Shown piece by piece: positions 17,575 to 27,026 of a DNA stretch of 64,000 nt. How positions within the stretch are numbered: the first letter of the stretch is position 1; each line of letters starts with the position of its first letter. Made by a program: the position numbers and the translations under genes. The stretch lies in assembly GCF_001457025.1 (NCBI RefSeq), contig NZ_KQ758599.1:682001-746000 (forward strand), given 5' to 3'. This DNA comes from Pseudarthrobacter enclensis. Lineage in GTDB: Bacteria > Actinomycetota > Actinomycetes > Actinomycetales > Micrococcaceae. Below the pieces are notes generated by a model. That model was not told the DNA's origin. It saw only the letters and a program-made list of their open reading frames with translations, and did no database searches.

Positions 17575-18569
17575 CTGTCCGCATCGGCACCCGGGCCAGC
17601 AAGCTGGCCCTTACCCAGACGCAGCAGACCGCCGACCGCCTTGCCGCCGTCGGAGGCTTTGCCGTGGAGCTGGTCCACGTCCGGACCGACGGCGACGTGC
17701 TGACCGGGTCCCTGTCGCAGATGGGCGGCACCGGCGTCTTCGTGGCGGCCCTGCGTGACGCGCTGCTGCGCGATGAATGCGACGTTGCCGTCCACTCACT
17801 CAAGGACCTGCCCACCGGGGCGGCCGTGGGGCTGAGCCTGGCGGCCACGCCTGCGCGCGTGGACGTCCGAGACGTGCTCTGCGCCCGCGACGGGCTGAAG
17901 CTGGCGGACCTTCCCGCCGGCGCCAAGGTGGGAACGGGTTCGCCCCGGCGCGCGGCCCAGCTGCGCGCTGCCCGCGCCGACCTGGACATCGTGGACATCC
18001 GCGGCAACGTGGACACCCGGCTGGGCCGGGTGCCGGGGCTGCCGGGCAACACCACCGATGCGGTTGTCCCCGGAAAGTCCTGCGACCTGGACGCCGTAGT
18101 GCTCGCCGCGGCGGGCCTGGAACGGATCAGCAGGCTCGACGCGGTCAGCGAATACCTGGAAACCGATGTCATGCTCCCGGCCGCCGGACAGGGGTCCCTG
18201 GCCATCGAGTGCCGGACCGCCGACGCACCGCCCAAGCCGGGATCCAGCGAGGGATCACGGGAGGTCCTGGCACAGGCTCTGGCCGCCCTCGACGATCCGG
18301 ACACGCGCCTGGCGGTCACCGCCGAGCGTGCCCTGCTGGCCCGCCTCGAGGCAGGCTGCGCTGCCCCGGTGGGAGCATACGCCTACCGCAAGGGCAGCAT
18401 GCTGCACCTGGAGGCCGTGGTCTGCGCCGTCGACGGCACCGCGTCCGTACGCGGCAAACGCGCCACGGACGGGCTCACGGAAGTCGGAGCCACGCTGTTG
18501 GGCATCGAACTGGCCGAGGTCCTGCTCGCGGCCGGAGCGGCGGATATTGCCGACCTCCAGGCATCCTGA
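17571..18569 (+). CDS. hemC: hydroxymethylbilane synthase
   Basis: Polymerises four porphobilinogens to hydroxymethylbilane. The 332-residue protein starts VRIGTRASKLALTQ, has the HSLKDLPT and GTGSPRRAAQLRAARADLDI motifs, and carries the dipyrromethane-cofactor cysteine in EAGCAAPVGAYA. The GTG at 17571 overlaps the hemH stop and matches the family N-terminus; the open frame upstream is not homologous. It sits directly between hemH and hemD. Confidence 0.95.
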   Translation: MTVRIGTRASKLALTQTQQTADRLAAVGGFAVELVHVRTDGDVLTGSLSQMGGTGVFVAALRDALLRDECDVAVHSLKDLPTGAAVGLSLAATPARVDVRDVLCARDGLKLADLPAGAKVGTGSPRRAAQLRAARADLDIVDIRGNVDTRLGRVPGLPGNTTDAVVPGKSCDLDAVVLAAAGLERISRLDAVSEYLETDVMLPAAGQGSLAIECRTADAPPKPGSSEGSREVLAQALAALDDPDTRLAVTAERALLARLEAGCAAPVGAYAYRKGSMLHLEAVVCAVDGTASVRGKRATDGLTEVGATLLGIELAEVLLAAGAADIADLQAS

Positions 18570-18576
18570 CGCGGCG

Positions 18577-19443
18577 ATGACCACCACGACCAGCACGCCA
18601 GGCCAGGACGGCCCGCTCCAGGGAGCGCGGGTCCTGGTGACCCGCAGCCCTGAGCGGTCCACCGCCCTGCTGCAGGCCCTGCGTGGAGCCGGCGCCGATC
18701 CGGTGCTGCTGCCGCTCATCGATTTTGAACGGGCACCGGACCAGCACGCCCTGGACGTTGCCTGCGACGCCCTGGCAGCAGGGGCGTTCAGCTGGCTGGT
18801 GGTCAGCAGCGCCACCACTGTGCACGTCCTGATGGAGAAAGCCGCCGAGCGGGGCCTGGACCTGGCGCAGCTGGTCCCGCCCGCCACGAAAGTGGGCGCG
18901 ATCGGCCCGGCGACCCGGCGGATCCTCGAAGCCCAGGGGCTTCGGGTGGAACTGGTGCCTTCCGGTGAACAGTCCGCAGCGGGCTTCCTCGAGGTCTGGC
19001 GCGGCGGCGGCCGGGTCCTGCTGCCGCAGGCCGACATTGCCGCTCCACGCCTCTCCGACGGGCTGGCGGCAGCCGGCAGCGACGTGAGCGTGGTGACGGC
19101 CTACCGCACAGTTGAATTTCCGGCCGCGGCCGAACGCCGCCTCGCAGTGCAGCCGGAAGACACCGGCGCAAGCCAGGCGCCGCCGTCGTACACGCTGCTC
19201 ACGCCGGAAACCGCAGCCGCGGAAATCACCGGCGGCCGGATTGCCGCGGTCCTGGCTGCCTCCCCGAGCGCCGTGCGCCGGATCGCCGCCCTGTCCCCGC
19301 TGGGCACCTGCCGGCTGGTTGCCATTGGACGTTCGACGGCGGACCAGGCCGGGGCGCTCGGCCTGACGGTGGCCGCCGTGGCGGAGGAACCGACCCCCGA
19401 GGGGCTCGTGGCCGCCGTCGTGAAGGCACTCAACCCGCCCTGA
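18577..19443 (+). CDS. hemD: uroporphyrinogen-III synthase
   Basis: Cyclises hydroxymethylbilane with ring-D inversion to uroporphyrinogen III. This is a poorly conserved family; the 288-residue protein fits by [20 protein letters not shown] near the start, [27 protein letters not shown] and a C-terminal [11 protein letters not shown] to [19 protein letters not shown]. The ATG at 18577 lies 7 nt after the hemC stop. The position after hemC strongly supports the call. Confidence 0.92.
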   Translation: MTTTTSTPGQDGPLQGARVLVTRSPERSTALLQALRGAGADPVLLPLIDFERAPDQHALDVACDALAAGAFSWLVVSSATTVHVLMEKAAERGLDLAQLVPPATKVGAIGPATRRILEAQGLRVELVPSGEQSAAGFLEVWRGGGRVLLPQADIAAPRLSDGLAAAGSDVSVVTAYRTVEFPAAAERRLAVQPEDTGASQAPPSYTLLTPETAAAEITGGRIAAVLAASPSAVRRIAALSPLGTCRLVAIGRSTADQAGALGLTVAAVAEEPTPEGLVAAVVKALNPP

Positions 19444-19514
19444 TTCGGGCCGGCGCCCGCCGCGCCCCACCTACGACCCTCAACTATCCGGCTGATACCG
19501 CGAAGGACACATCC

Positions 19515-20498
19515 ATGACTTTCCCCAACCAGCGACCCCGCCGGCTCCGCACCACCCCTGCCATGCGCCGGCTGACCGCCGAAACCCGGCTGGCCCCCGC
19601 CGAGCTCATCCTGCCGGCTTTCATCCGCGAAGGGCTCACCGGGCCCAACCCCATCACCTCCATGCCAGGGGTGGTCCAGCACACCACCGATACGCTCAAG
19701 CGGGCTGCCGCCGAAGCCGTTGAGCTCGGGCTCGGCGGCATCATGCTGTTCGGCATCCCCGAATCCCGCGATGCCGAGGGGTCCGCTGCCCTCGATCCCG
19801 ACGGCGTCCTCAACAAGGCCATCCGCGATGTCCGCGCCGAAGTGGGCGACGACCTGGTCATCATGAGCGATGTGTGTTTGGACGAGTTCACGGACCACGG
19901 ACACTGCGGCGTCCTGGACGCCAATGGCTACGTGGACAACGACCGCACGGTGAAGATCTACGCCGACATGGCCGTGGCACAGGCGGAGGCCGGGGCGCAC
20001 ATGCTTGGACCGTCCGGCATGATGGACGGCCAGATCGCAGCCATCCGCTCCGCGCTGGACGATGCCGGCCACGTCAACACTTCCGTCATCGCCTACTCGG
20101 CGAAGTACGCGTCCGCGTTCTACGGACCTTTCCGTGAAGCGGTGGACTCGCAGCTCACGGGCGACCGGCGGACCTACCAGATGGACGCCGGGAACCGGAC
20201 CGAGGCCCTCCGTGAGGTGGAACTCGACCTCGCCGAAGGCGCTGACATCGTCATGGTCAAGCCCGCCATGAGCTACCTGGACATCGTGGCGGACGTTGCC
20301 GCGATGAGCCCGGTACCGGTCGCTGCGTACCAGATCTCCGGTGAGTACGCCATGATCGAGGCCGCCGCCGCGAACGGGTGGATCGACCGCCGGGCGGCCA
20401 TCACCGAGTCCGTGCTGGGCATCCGGCGCGCAGGCGCGCACATGGTCCTGACCTACTGGGCGCCCGAGCTCGCAGGCTGGCTGAAGGAAACCCGGTGA
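19515..20498 (+). CDS. hemB: porphobilinogen synthase (delta-aminolevulinate dehydratase)
   Basis: Condenses two 5-aminolevulinates to porphobilinogen. The 327-residue TIM barrel has the Schiff-base lysines in [14 protein letters not shown] and [10 protein letters not shown]. The metal site reads [14 protein letters not shown]: the first and third cysteines of the zinc-type site are present, but the middle one is Asp, so metal use is not obvious from sequence. A GAAGGAC ribosome binding site precedes the ATG. It overlaps the next gene by 4 nt (GTGA). Confidence 0.95.
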   Translation: MTFPNQRPRRLRTTPAMRRLTAETRLAPAELILPAFIREGLTGPNPITSMPGVVQHTTDTLKRAAAEAVELGLGGIMLFGIPESRDAEGSAALDPDGVLNKAIRDVRAEVGDDLVIMSDVCLDEFTDHGHCGVLDANGYVDNDRTVKIYADMAVAQAEAGAHMLGPSGMMDGQIAAIRSALDDAGHVNTSVIAYSAKYASAFYGPFREAVDSQLTGDRRTYQMDAGNRTEALREVELDLAEGADIVMVKPAMSYLDIVADVAAMSPVPVAAYQISGEYAMIEAAAANGWIDRRAAITESVLGIRRAGAHMVLTYWAPELAGWLKETR

Positions 20499-21616
20499 CC
20501 GGCGGACCCGCGGAAGACGCGCCCGCGGACGCCGCAGCCGGGCAGGAAGCACCGCTGTCCTCGCCGACCGCTCCGGTGGGCGAGGACCGCATCCTCCTTG
20601 GCCTGAACACGTTCGGTGACGTCGGCACCGCCCCGGACGGCAGCCCGCAGCCGCATGCCCAGGTCCTGCGCCAGTTGCTGGAACAGGCCGAGCTGGCGGA
20701 CGCCGTCGGGCTGCATGCCTTCGGTGTGGGGGAGCACCACCGGAAGGACTACGCCGTGTCCGCACCGGAGGTGTTCCTGGCGGCGGCTGCGGCCCGCACC
20801 TCCCGCATCCGCCTCGGCTCCGCCGTGACCGTCCTCAGCTCGGACGATCCCATCCGCGTTTTCCAGCGGTTCTCCACCGTGGACGCCATCTCCAACGGCC
20901 GCGCCGAAGTCATGCTGGGACGTGGATCCTTCATCGAGTCCTTCCCGCTCTTTGGACTGGACCTTGCCGACTACGAGGTCCTCTTCGAGGAAAAATTGGC
21001 GCTGTTCGACAAGGTGCGGGCACAGAAGCCGGTGCACTGGGAAGGCCGCACCCGTCCCGCACTGCATGGCCTGAGCGTCTACCCTCCGCTGGAGCACCAC
21101 CTGCTGCCCACATGGATCGGCGTTGGTGGCACGCCGGAATCGGTGCTCCGCTGTGCCCAGTACGGCTATCCCATCATTTTTGCCATCATCGGCGGCCAGC
21201 CCCGCGCATTCGGCCCGCTGGCGGACCTGTACCGCGAGGCGATGGCCAAGTACGGGCACGCCCTGCAGCAGGTGGCCACCCATTCGCCCGGGCATGTGGC
21301 ACCCACCGACGAGGAAGCCCGGGAGGAGTTCTTCCCGCACTGGCTGGCCCTGCGGAACCGCCTCGGAGCCGAACGGGGCTGGGGCCCGGCCGGCCGCGGC
21401 GAGTTCGAGGCACTCTGTGCCCCGGAGGGTGCCCTGTACGTGGGGTCGCCGGACACCGTGGCCCGCAAGATAGTCCAGCTCAAGCGGAACCTCGGGGTGG
21501 ACCGCTTCGATTTCAAGTACAGCAACGGGCCGCTGCCGCACGCTGCCATGATGCGCTCCATCGAACTGCTGGGGACAGCCGTGGCGCCGCGCGTGGCGGA
21601 TGCCCTGGCCGGCTGA
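20495..21616 (+). CDS. LLM-class flavin-dependent oxidoreductase
   Basis: A luciferase-like (F420 or FMN) monooxygenase/reductase of 373 residues; the substrate is unknown. Family landmarks are [60 protein letters not shown] and [14 protein letters not shown]. The first 30 residues are Ala/Pro-rich and probably disordered. The GTG at 20495 overlaps the hemB stop, so translation is coupled to hemB, and hemL follows 45 nt later. Nothing in the sequence ties it to heme chemistry. Confidence 0.88.
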   Translation: MTGGPAEDAPADAAAGQEAPLSSPTAPVGEDRILLGLNTFGDVGTAPDGSPQPHAQVLRQLLEQAELADAVGLHAFGVGEHHRKDYAVSAPEVFLAAAAARTSRIRLGSAVTVLSSDDPIRVFQRFSTVDAISNGRAEVMLGRGSFIESFPLFGLDLADYEVLFEEKLALFDKVRAQKPVHWEGRTRPALHGLSVYPPLEHHLLPTWIGVGGTPESVLRCAQYGYPIIFAIIGGQPRAFGPLADLYREAMAKYGHALQQVATHSPGHVAPTDEEAREEFFPHWLALRNRLGAERGWGPAGRGEFEALCAPEGALYVGSPDTVARKIVQLKRNLGVDRFDFKYSNGPLPHAAMMRSIELLGTAVAPRVADALAG

Positions 21617-21661
21617 CGCTCCGGCACCGAAGAACAACGGCCACCTGAGAGAATAGGAACC

Positions 21662-22993
21662 ATGACTTCCAGCAGCCCTCGCAACGAGGAACTTTTCGAC
21701 CGCGCCCGCCAGTTGATGCCGGGTGGGGTCAACTCCCCGGTCCGGGCCTTCGGGTCCGTCGGCGGAACACCCCGGTTCATGGTCTCGGCCAAGGGCGCCT
21801 ACCTGACGGACGCCGACGGCAAGGAATACGTGGATCTGGTCTGCTCCTGGGGCCCTGCCCTGCTGGGGCACGCGCACCCCGCAGTGCTCGACGCCGTCCA
21901 TGCCGCCGTGGACCGCGGACTCTCCTTCGGTGCCTCCACCCCGGATGAGGCCAACCTCGCCGAGATCGTCAAGGAACGCGTGCCCGCCGTGGAGCGGCTG
22001 CGCATGGTCTCCACCGGGACGGAGGCCACCATGACCGCCGTCCGGCTGGCCCGCGGCTTTACCGGCCGCAACCTCATCATCAAGTTCGCCGGCTGCTACC
22101 ACGGACACCTCGACGGCCTGCTCGCTTCGGCCGGCTCCGGAGTGGCCACCCTGGCACTGCCCGGATCGGCCGGCGTGACGGCGGCAACGGCAGCCGAAAC
22201 ACTGGTCCTGCCGTACAACGACCTCACCGCGGTCAAGGAAGCATTTGCCACTCACGGGCAGGACATTGCAGCGGTCATCACCGAGGCAGCACCCGCGAAC
22301 ATGGGCGTCGTCACTCCCGGGGAGGGCTTCAACCTGGGCCTGTCCCGGATTACCCGCGAATACGGTGCGCTGCTAATCGTCGATGAGGTGCTGACCGGCT
22401 TCCGCACCGGCTACTCCGGCTACTGGGGCCTCACCGGCGGCGCCCCCGACGCCGCAGAACCCTGGACCCCGGACCTGCTCACCTTCGGCAAGGTTATTGG
22501 CGGCGGGATGCCGACGGCGGCACTCGGCGGACGTGCGGACGTCATGGACCACCTTGCACCCACAGGGCCGGTCTACCAAGCCGGCACGTTGTCCGGGAAC
22601 CCGGTGGCCATGGCCGCCGGCGTGGCCACGCTGACCCATGCCACCCGCGACGTCTACTCCTACATCGATGTCCGCTCGCTGGAGCTGTCGTCCGCACTGT
22701 CGTCCGCCCTGGACGCCGCAGGCGTGGACCATTCCATCCAGTTCGCAGGCAACCTGTTCTCCGTGGCCTTCGGAACCTCGGCCCGCGGCGTGCACGACTA
22801 CGCCGACGCGCAGGCACAGGAGGCCTTCCGCTACGCGCCGTTCTTCCACTCGATGCTTGAGTCCGGCGTGTACCTGCCGCCGTCCGTCTTTGAGGCCTGG
22901 TTCCTGTCCGCGGCGCACGATGACGCTGCCATGAACCGGATCTTCGACGCGCTCCCGGCCGCCGCGGAGGCCGCCGCAGCCGCCCAGGCCTAG
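21662..22993 (+). CDS. hemL: glutamate-1-semialdehyde 2,1-aminomutase
   Basis: PLP enzyme that isomerises glutamate-1-semialdehyde to 5-aminolevulinate, the step after HemA. The 443-residue class-III aminotransferase-fold protein begins [20 protein letters not shown], has [18 protein letters not shown], the [10 protein letters not shown] motif and the PLP lysine in [13 protein letters not shown]. It closes the heme locus before a strong terminator. A GAGAAT/AGGAA stretch directly precedes the ATG and could be a promoter box or ribosome binding site. Confidence 0.96.
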   Translation: MTSSSPRNEELFDRARQLMPGGVNSPVRAFGSVGGTPRFMVSAKGAYLTDADGKEYVDLVCSWGPALLGHAHPAVLDAVHAAVDRGLSFGASTPDEANLAEIVKERVPAVERLRMVSTGTEATMTAVRLARGFTGRNLIIKFAGCYHGHLDGLLASAGSGVATLALPGSAGVTAATAAETLVLPYNDLTAVKEAFATHGQDIAAVITEAAPANMGVVTPGEGFNLGLSRITREYGALLIVDEVLTGFRTGYSGYWGLTGGAPDAAEPWTPDLLTFGKVIGGGMPTAALGGRADVMDHLAPTGPVYQAGTLSGNPVAMAAGVATLTHATRDVYSYIDVRSLELSSALSSALDAAGVDHSIQFAGNLFSVAFGTSARGVHDYADAQAQEAFRYAPFFHSMLESGVYLPPSVFEAWFLSAAHDDAAMNRIFDALPAAAEAAAAAQA

Positions 22994-23013
22994 TCCCGCA
23001 GGGCCTGGAAACA

Positions 23014-23050
23014 AGGAAATCCCCGGTTGCCGGGCAACCGGGGATTTCCT
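23014..23050. terminator. bidirectional terminator after hemL
   Basis: Two perfect 17-nt arms (AGGAAATCCCCGGTTGC and its complement) flank a 3-nt CGG loop. It lies between convergent hemL and the ABC transporter operon. Confidence 0.85.
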
Positions 23051-23063
23051 GTGTCTGATGCGG

Positions 23064-23797
<734 letters not shown>

Positions 23798-23801
<4 letters not shown>

Positions 23802-24562
23802 GCCTGTGCCCCCTTGCCGATAGGTGCGGCCGCCTCATCCGGTTCCTTCTTCTCCGGCCGGCCGGTGCGCAGCCGGTTGTCGATGAAGTTGACGAAGTGG
23901 GTGAGCGGAACGGTCAGGATCAGGTACAGGATTCCGGCAGCCACCAGTGGCGACAGGTTGCCCGTGTTGGCCATGGCATCGTTGCCGATCCGGAAGATCT
24001 CCCGGTCCGACGCTGCCAGGCCCAGCATGAAGACCAAGGAGGAGTCCTTCAGCAAGGAAATGAACTGGTTCACCAGCGCGGGAAGGACGCGGCGGATACC
24101 CTGCGGCACCACCACCAGGCGCATGGAGCTTCCATAGCTGAACCCGAGAGCCCTGGAGGCTTCAAGCTGCCCCTTCTCGACACTCTGGATGCCTGAACGG
24201 AAGATTTCGCCGATGTAGGCGGCGGCAATCAGTGTCAGGGCCAGGATGCCCAAAGGATACGGGTTCCGTGATCCCGTGATTTCACGGGCGATCGGGCTCA
24301 GGCCGATGCCAATCACCAGGATCACCAGGATGGCCGGAAGGCCACGGAAGATATCTGTGTAGATGCGGGCAACCCAGCGCGCACCTGCGTTCCGCGAGAT
24401 TCCCATCATGGCCAGCAGCAGGCCCAGCAGGGAGCCGAAGATGCCTGAGGCCACGGCGAGAATCAGGGTGTTGGGCAGGCCTACGGCCAGCAGGGCGGGA
24501 ATGACTTTCGCCATTTCCTCCCAGTTGAAAAAGGTGTCAGCCAGCTGTTCCAGGAGATCCAT
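23798..24562 (-). CDS. polar amino-acid ABC transporter, permease
   Basis: Inner-membrane subunit of the HisM/GlnP type, 254 residues with about five membrane helices. The coupling motif that contacts the ATPase is visible as [21 protein letters not shown] to [11 protein letters not shown]. The first 25 residues precede the first helix ([21 protein letters not shown]). A single permease gene suggests a homodimeric channel. The tail is charged and cytoplasmic. Confidence 0.94.
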
Positions 24563-24578
24563 AAACGTCCCGGCTCAA

Positions 24579-25514
24579 TCAGCTCTGGGGAACCGTGGCG
24601 GCCTTGCTGCCCGGCTTCCAGTCCTTCGGCGTTTCACGGTCCGGGTACCACTCCTTGGTCAGCTTGGACCAGGTGCCGTCGGCGATCACTGCATCAAGGC
24701 CCGAGTTCAGGGCATCGATCAACGGCTGGTTGTCCTTCGCTACGGCGTAGGCGGTGAAGTTCTGCGTGTTGACCACGGACTCGGCGATGACGGTGCCGTC
24801 GCCTTCCTTGACCTGGCCGGTGGCCTGCTGGGAGGGCGCCACCCAGGCGTCCACCTGGCCGTTGCGCACGTTGGCGTAGACGGTGGCGTAGTCGGGGAAG
24901 CGGATCGGTTCCAGCTTCAGCGTGTTGGTCACGTAATCGTCCTGGACGGTTCCCTGCACCACGCCGATACGGACGTCATCCTTGAGGTCGGCGAAACCCT
25001 TGATGTCGCTGTCGGTCTTGGCGACCACAGCCATGTAGCCGAAGTCGTAGCCGTTGGTGAAGCCGACGTTCTGGCGGCGGGCGTCCGTGGTGGAGATGGA
25101 GGAGGATCCAACGTCGAACTGCTTGGTGGAAACCTGCGACAGCAGTGCCGAGAAATCGGTGGCAACGAATTCAACCTCGAGGCCCAGCTTGCCGGCGATG
25201 GCGCGGAGCAGTTCGTTGTCGTAGCCGGTGAACTTGCCCGACGGGTCGATGAAGATGTTCGGCGGGGCGTCTGACAGGGTACCCACCTCGAGCTTGCCCT
25301 CGGTGTTGAGGCCGAGCTTGGTCTTGTCGATCTTGTCGATCGGGGTGACATCGGCGGTGGTGTACTTGTCCAGCGTCTGCTGGTCGCTGCCCTGCAGGGC
25401 ATCCGTGGGAGTGCCGCTGGGCTCGGAGGCTCCAGAGCCGCAGGCGGCGAGGGAGACCGCCAGTGCAAGGGCAACGGGAGCGGCAGTCAGCCACTTCATC
25501 GCTTTGATTTTCAT
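24579..25514 (-). CDS. amino-acid ABC transporter, substrate-binding lipoprotein
   Basis: Periplasmic-side binding protein of family 3, 311 residues. The start MKIKAMKW leads into a lipoprotein signal with lipobox LAAC, so the mature protein begins at that Cys and is membrane-tethered. Binding-protein landmarks are GYDNELLRAIAGKLGLEVEFV, GSSSISTTDARRQNVGFTNGYD and the VGVVQGT-like segment. I chose the ATG at 25514 because longer in-frame starts would spoil the signal peptide. It heads the operon; the ligand is unknown. Confidence 0.93.
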   Translation of the reverse strand: MKIKAMKWLTAAPVALALAVSLAACGSGASEPSGTPTDALQGSDQQTLDKYTTADVTPIDKIDKTKLGLNTEGKLEVGTLSDAPPNIFIDPSGKFTGYDNELLRAIAGKLGLEVEFVATDFSALLSQVSTKQFDVGSSSISTTDARRQNVGFTNGYDFGYMAVVAKTDSDIKGFADLKDDVRIGVVQGTVQDDYVTNTLKLEPIRFPDYATVYANVRNGQVDAWVAPSQQATGQVKEGDGTVIAESVVNTQNFTAYAVAKDNQPLIDALNSGLDAVIADGTWSKLTKEWYPDRETPKDWKPGSKAATVPQS

Positions 25515-25835
25515 CAGGTTGTCACTTTCATCTGAGTCATAAGTCAACCGGGCCGCAAGGCTGCGCTGGTGGCGCCTGGCACCTGCCCGGTGCTGGTCAA
25601 GCGTTGCCAGGGCAGGGGTGACCGCAAAACTAAATTCTCTCACCTCTGGCAAAGGCGGGGGTGAAGCGAATTATCAAGTCATCATCGCCGCGAACAGCTC
25701 AGATCATTCGGCGAAAGTGCCATCGAAGGTGTACATGTGGCGGGTAGAGCGGCAAGCACCCGAAGAGTAGGACGCTGCGCTCGGCGCCGAATATTACGCG
25801 GGGCGACTGTGACTTGCCTCGCAAAAGCTTCCCGC
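25515..25835. other. intergenic region with the ABC operon promoter
   Basis: These 321 bases hold no supportable gene. Exonuclease transcription ends here and the ABC transporter operon begins, both on the minus strand. A GATAAT box at 25670-25675 (minus) would give a leader of roughly 150 nt, but no clear -35 accompanies it. ATTCGGCG (25706-25713) and CGCCGAAT (25785-25792) are inverted copies 71 nt apart, which may be chance. Confidence 0.4.
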
Positions 25836-26546
25836 TTAAAAGCCGCCCCCGGTGGCGTCCTGCGGGGGAAGCACCGGCCAGTCACCCTCAATAACTGCGG
25901 TTGGCTTGGTCTTGCGCAGGTAACCCTGGAAGTCCGCGGCCTGGCTAACCGCCCAGTCGACCTGCAGCTGATGGAGCTGGCTGGCAGGCATCACCAGTTT
26001 GGGGAACTTCCCGGCCATGGCGTCCAGGACCTTCAGCGTGGCCAAGGCATCCGCGGCCGACGTGTGCGCGTTGTCCAGGACCACCCCGTATTCCTCACAC
26101 AACGCCGTCAGTGTCCGCTTGCCCTTGCGGTACCGGTCCACCTGCTTGTTCATGATGTAGGGGTCCAGCACCGGGAAGCGCGTGAGCTGCGGTACCCCGT
26201 GCCGGGCAGATTCCGCAGCCAGGACAGTGAAGTCGTAGCTGGCGTTGAAGGCGATGACCGGAACGCCGGTATCGAAAAGGTCCTGCAGGACGGCCGCCAC
26301 CTCCCGGGTTACCTCGTGCGCGGGCCGTCCGTCACGGCGGGCCTGCTCGGTGGTGATGCCGTGCACATCGCTGGCTTCAACAGGAATCTCGACGCCGGGG
26401 TCCGCCAGCCACTCGTGCTCCCGGATCACCTCACCCTGGTGGTCCACCACCGTCACGGATGCGGTGACGATCCTGGCCGAACGCGAGTTCCGGCCAGTCG
26501 TTTCCAGATCGAAGGCCGCGCGGGGGAGGGTGTTCCAGGTGCTCAT
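25836..26546 (-). CDS. DEDDh 3'-5' exonuclease (DNA polymerase III epsilon-like)
   Basis: A 236-residue stand-alone proofreading-type exonuclease acting on DNA or RNA 3' ends. All DEDDh residues are visible: FDLETTG (Asp and Glu near residue 13), ASYDFTVLA (Asp) and HTSAADALATL (His, Asp). There is no polymerase or BRCT domain. The ATG at 26546 is 6 nt from a TAGCGT box, suggesting a leaderless transcript. It is divergent from the ATL gene across only 63 bp, next to the AdnAB repair genes. Confidence 0.92.
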   Translation of the reverse strand: MSTWNTLPRAAFDLETTGRNSRSARIVTASVTVVDHQGEVIREHEWLADPGVEIPVEASDVHGITTEQARRDGRPAHEVTREVAAVLQDLFDTGVPVIAFNASYDFTVLAAESARHGVPQLTRFPVLDPYIMNKQVDRYRKGKRTLTALCEEYGVVLDNAHTSAADALATLKVLDAMAGKFPKLVMPASQLHQLQVDWAVSQAADFQGYLRKTKPTAVIEGDWPVLPPQDATGGGF

Positions 26547-26552
26547 GCCTCA

Positions 26553-26558
26553 ACGCTA
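26553..26558 (-). promoter_or_regulatory. -10 box (TAGCGT) for leaderless exonuclease gene
   Basis: TAGCGT on the minus strand ends 6 nt before the ATG at 26546. With the box at 26598-26603 it forms a back-to-back leaderless promoter pair. Confidence 0.6.
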
Positions 26559-26597
26559 CGGGGACCCACCGACAATTCCGGGGAACGCCACTGCGGC

Positions 26598-26603
26598 TAC
26601 ATT
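26598..26603 (+). promoter_or_regulatory. -10 box (TACATT) for leaderless ATL gene
   Basis: TACATT ends 6 nt before the ATG at 26610, with no Shine-Dalgarno. It decides the start of the ATL gene against the open frame that continues upstream, antisense to the exonuclease. Confidence 0.6.
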
Positions 26604-26609
26604 GGATCA

Positions 26610-27026
26610 ATGCGGATTGAGTATGTGCAGGCGGTCCTCGCCATCGTGAGGATGGTTCCGGCGGGGTCCGCAGTCTCGTACGGGGACGTCGCGGAGCTGC
26701 TGGGATCCGGGGGCCCGCGGCAGGTCGGGTCCGTGATGAGCCACTACGGCAGCGGAGTCTCCTGGTGGCGGGTCCTGAAGGCAAGCGGCCATGCACCTGA
26801 GGGCCACGAGGTGGATGCCCTGCGGCGGTACCTTGCGGAAGGAACCCCGCTGATCGGCTCCCCTGAAGAGTGGCTGCGGACAGGGGAGGGCCGGTGGCGC
26901 GTGGACCTGGAGGCGGCACGCTGGGCACCCGACGGAAAGGACTTCGAGCACATGGACGCTGTCGCCGAGCGGTTGGAGCGCCAGCTCCACAGATTGTCGG
27001 TGGCCGATGATGGAATGTCGGTGTGA
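26610..27026 (+). CDS. alkyltransferase-like (ATL) DNA-binding protein
   Basis: A 138-residue protein with the DNA-binding fold of O6-alkylguanine-DNA alkyltransferase but without its acceptor cysteine. The fold is seen in MVPAGSAVSYGDVAELLG and RQVGSVMSH; where the enzyme has PCHR, this has SWWR, so Trp52 replaces the Cys. Known ATL proteins flag alkylated guanines for nucleotide-excision repair rather than repairing them. The gene overlaps adnA by 4 nt (GTGA), linking it to the AdnAB operon. As I recall, an MGMT-like gene also sits near adnA in M. tuberculosis. Confidence 0.9.
   Translation: MRIEYVQAVLAIVRMVPAGSAVSYGDVAELLGSGGPRQVGSVMSHYGSGVSWWRVLKASGHAPEGHEVDALRRYLAEGTPLIGSPEEWLRTGEGRWRVDLEAARWAPDGKDFEHMDAVAERLERQLHRLSVADDGMSV

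Noticed and set aside
25737..26609. Upstream continuation of the ATL frame
   Set aside because: It is antisense to the exonuclease gene and crosses an intergenic region. The TACATT box and ATG at 26610 fit the ATL N-terminus.
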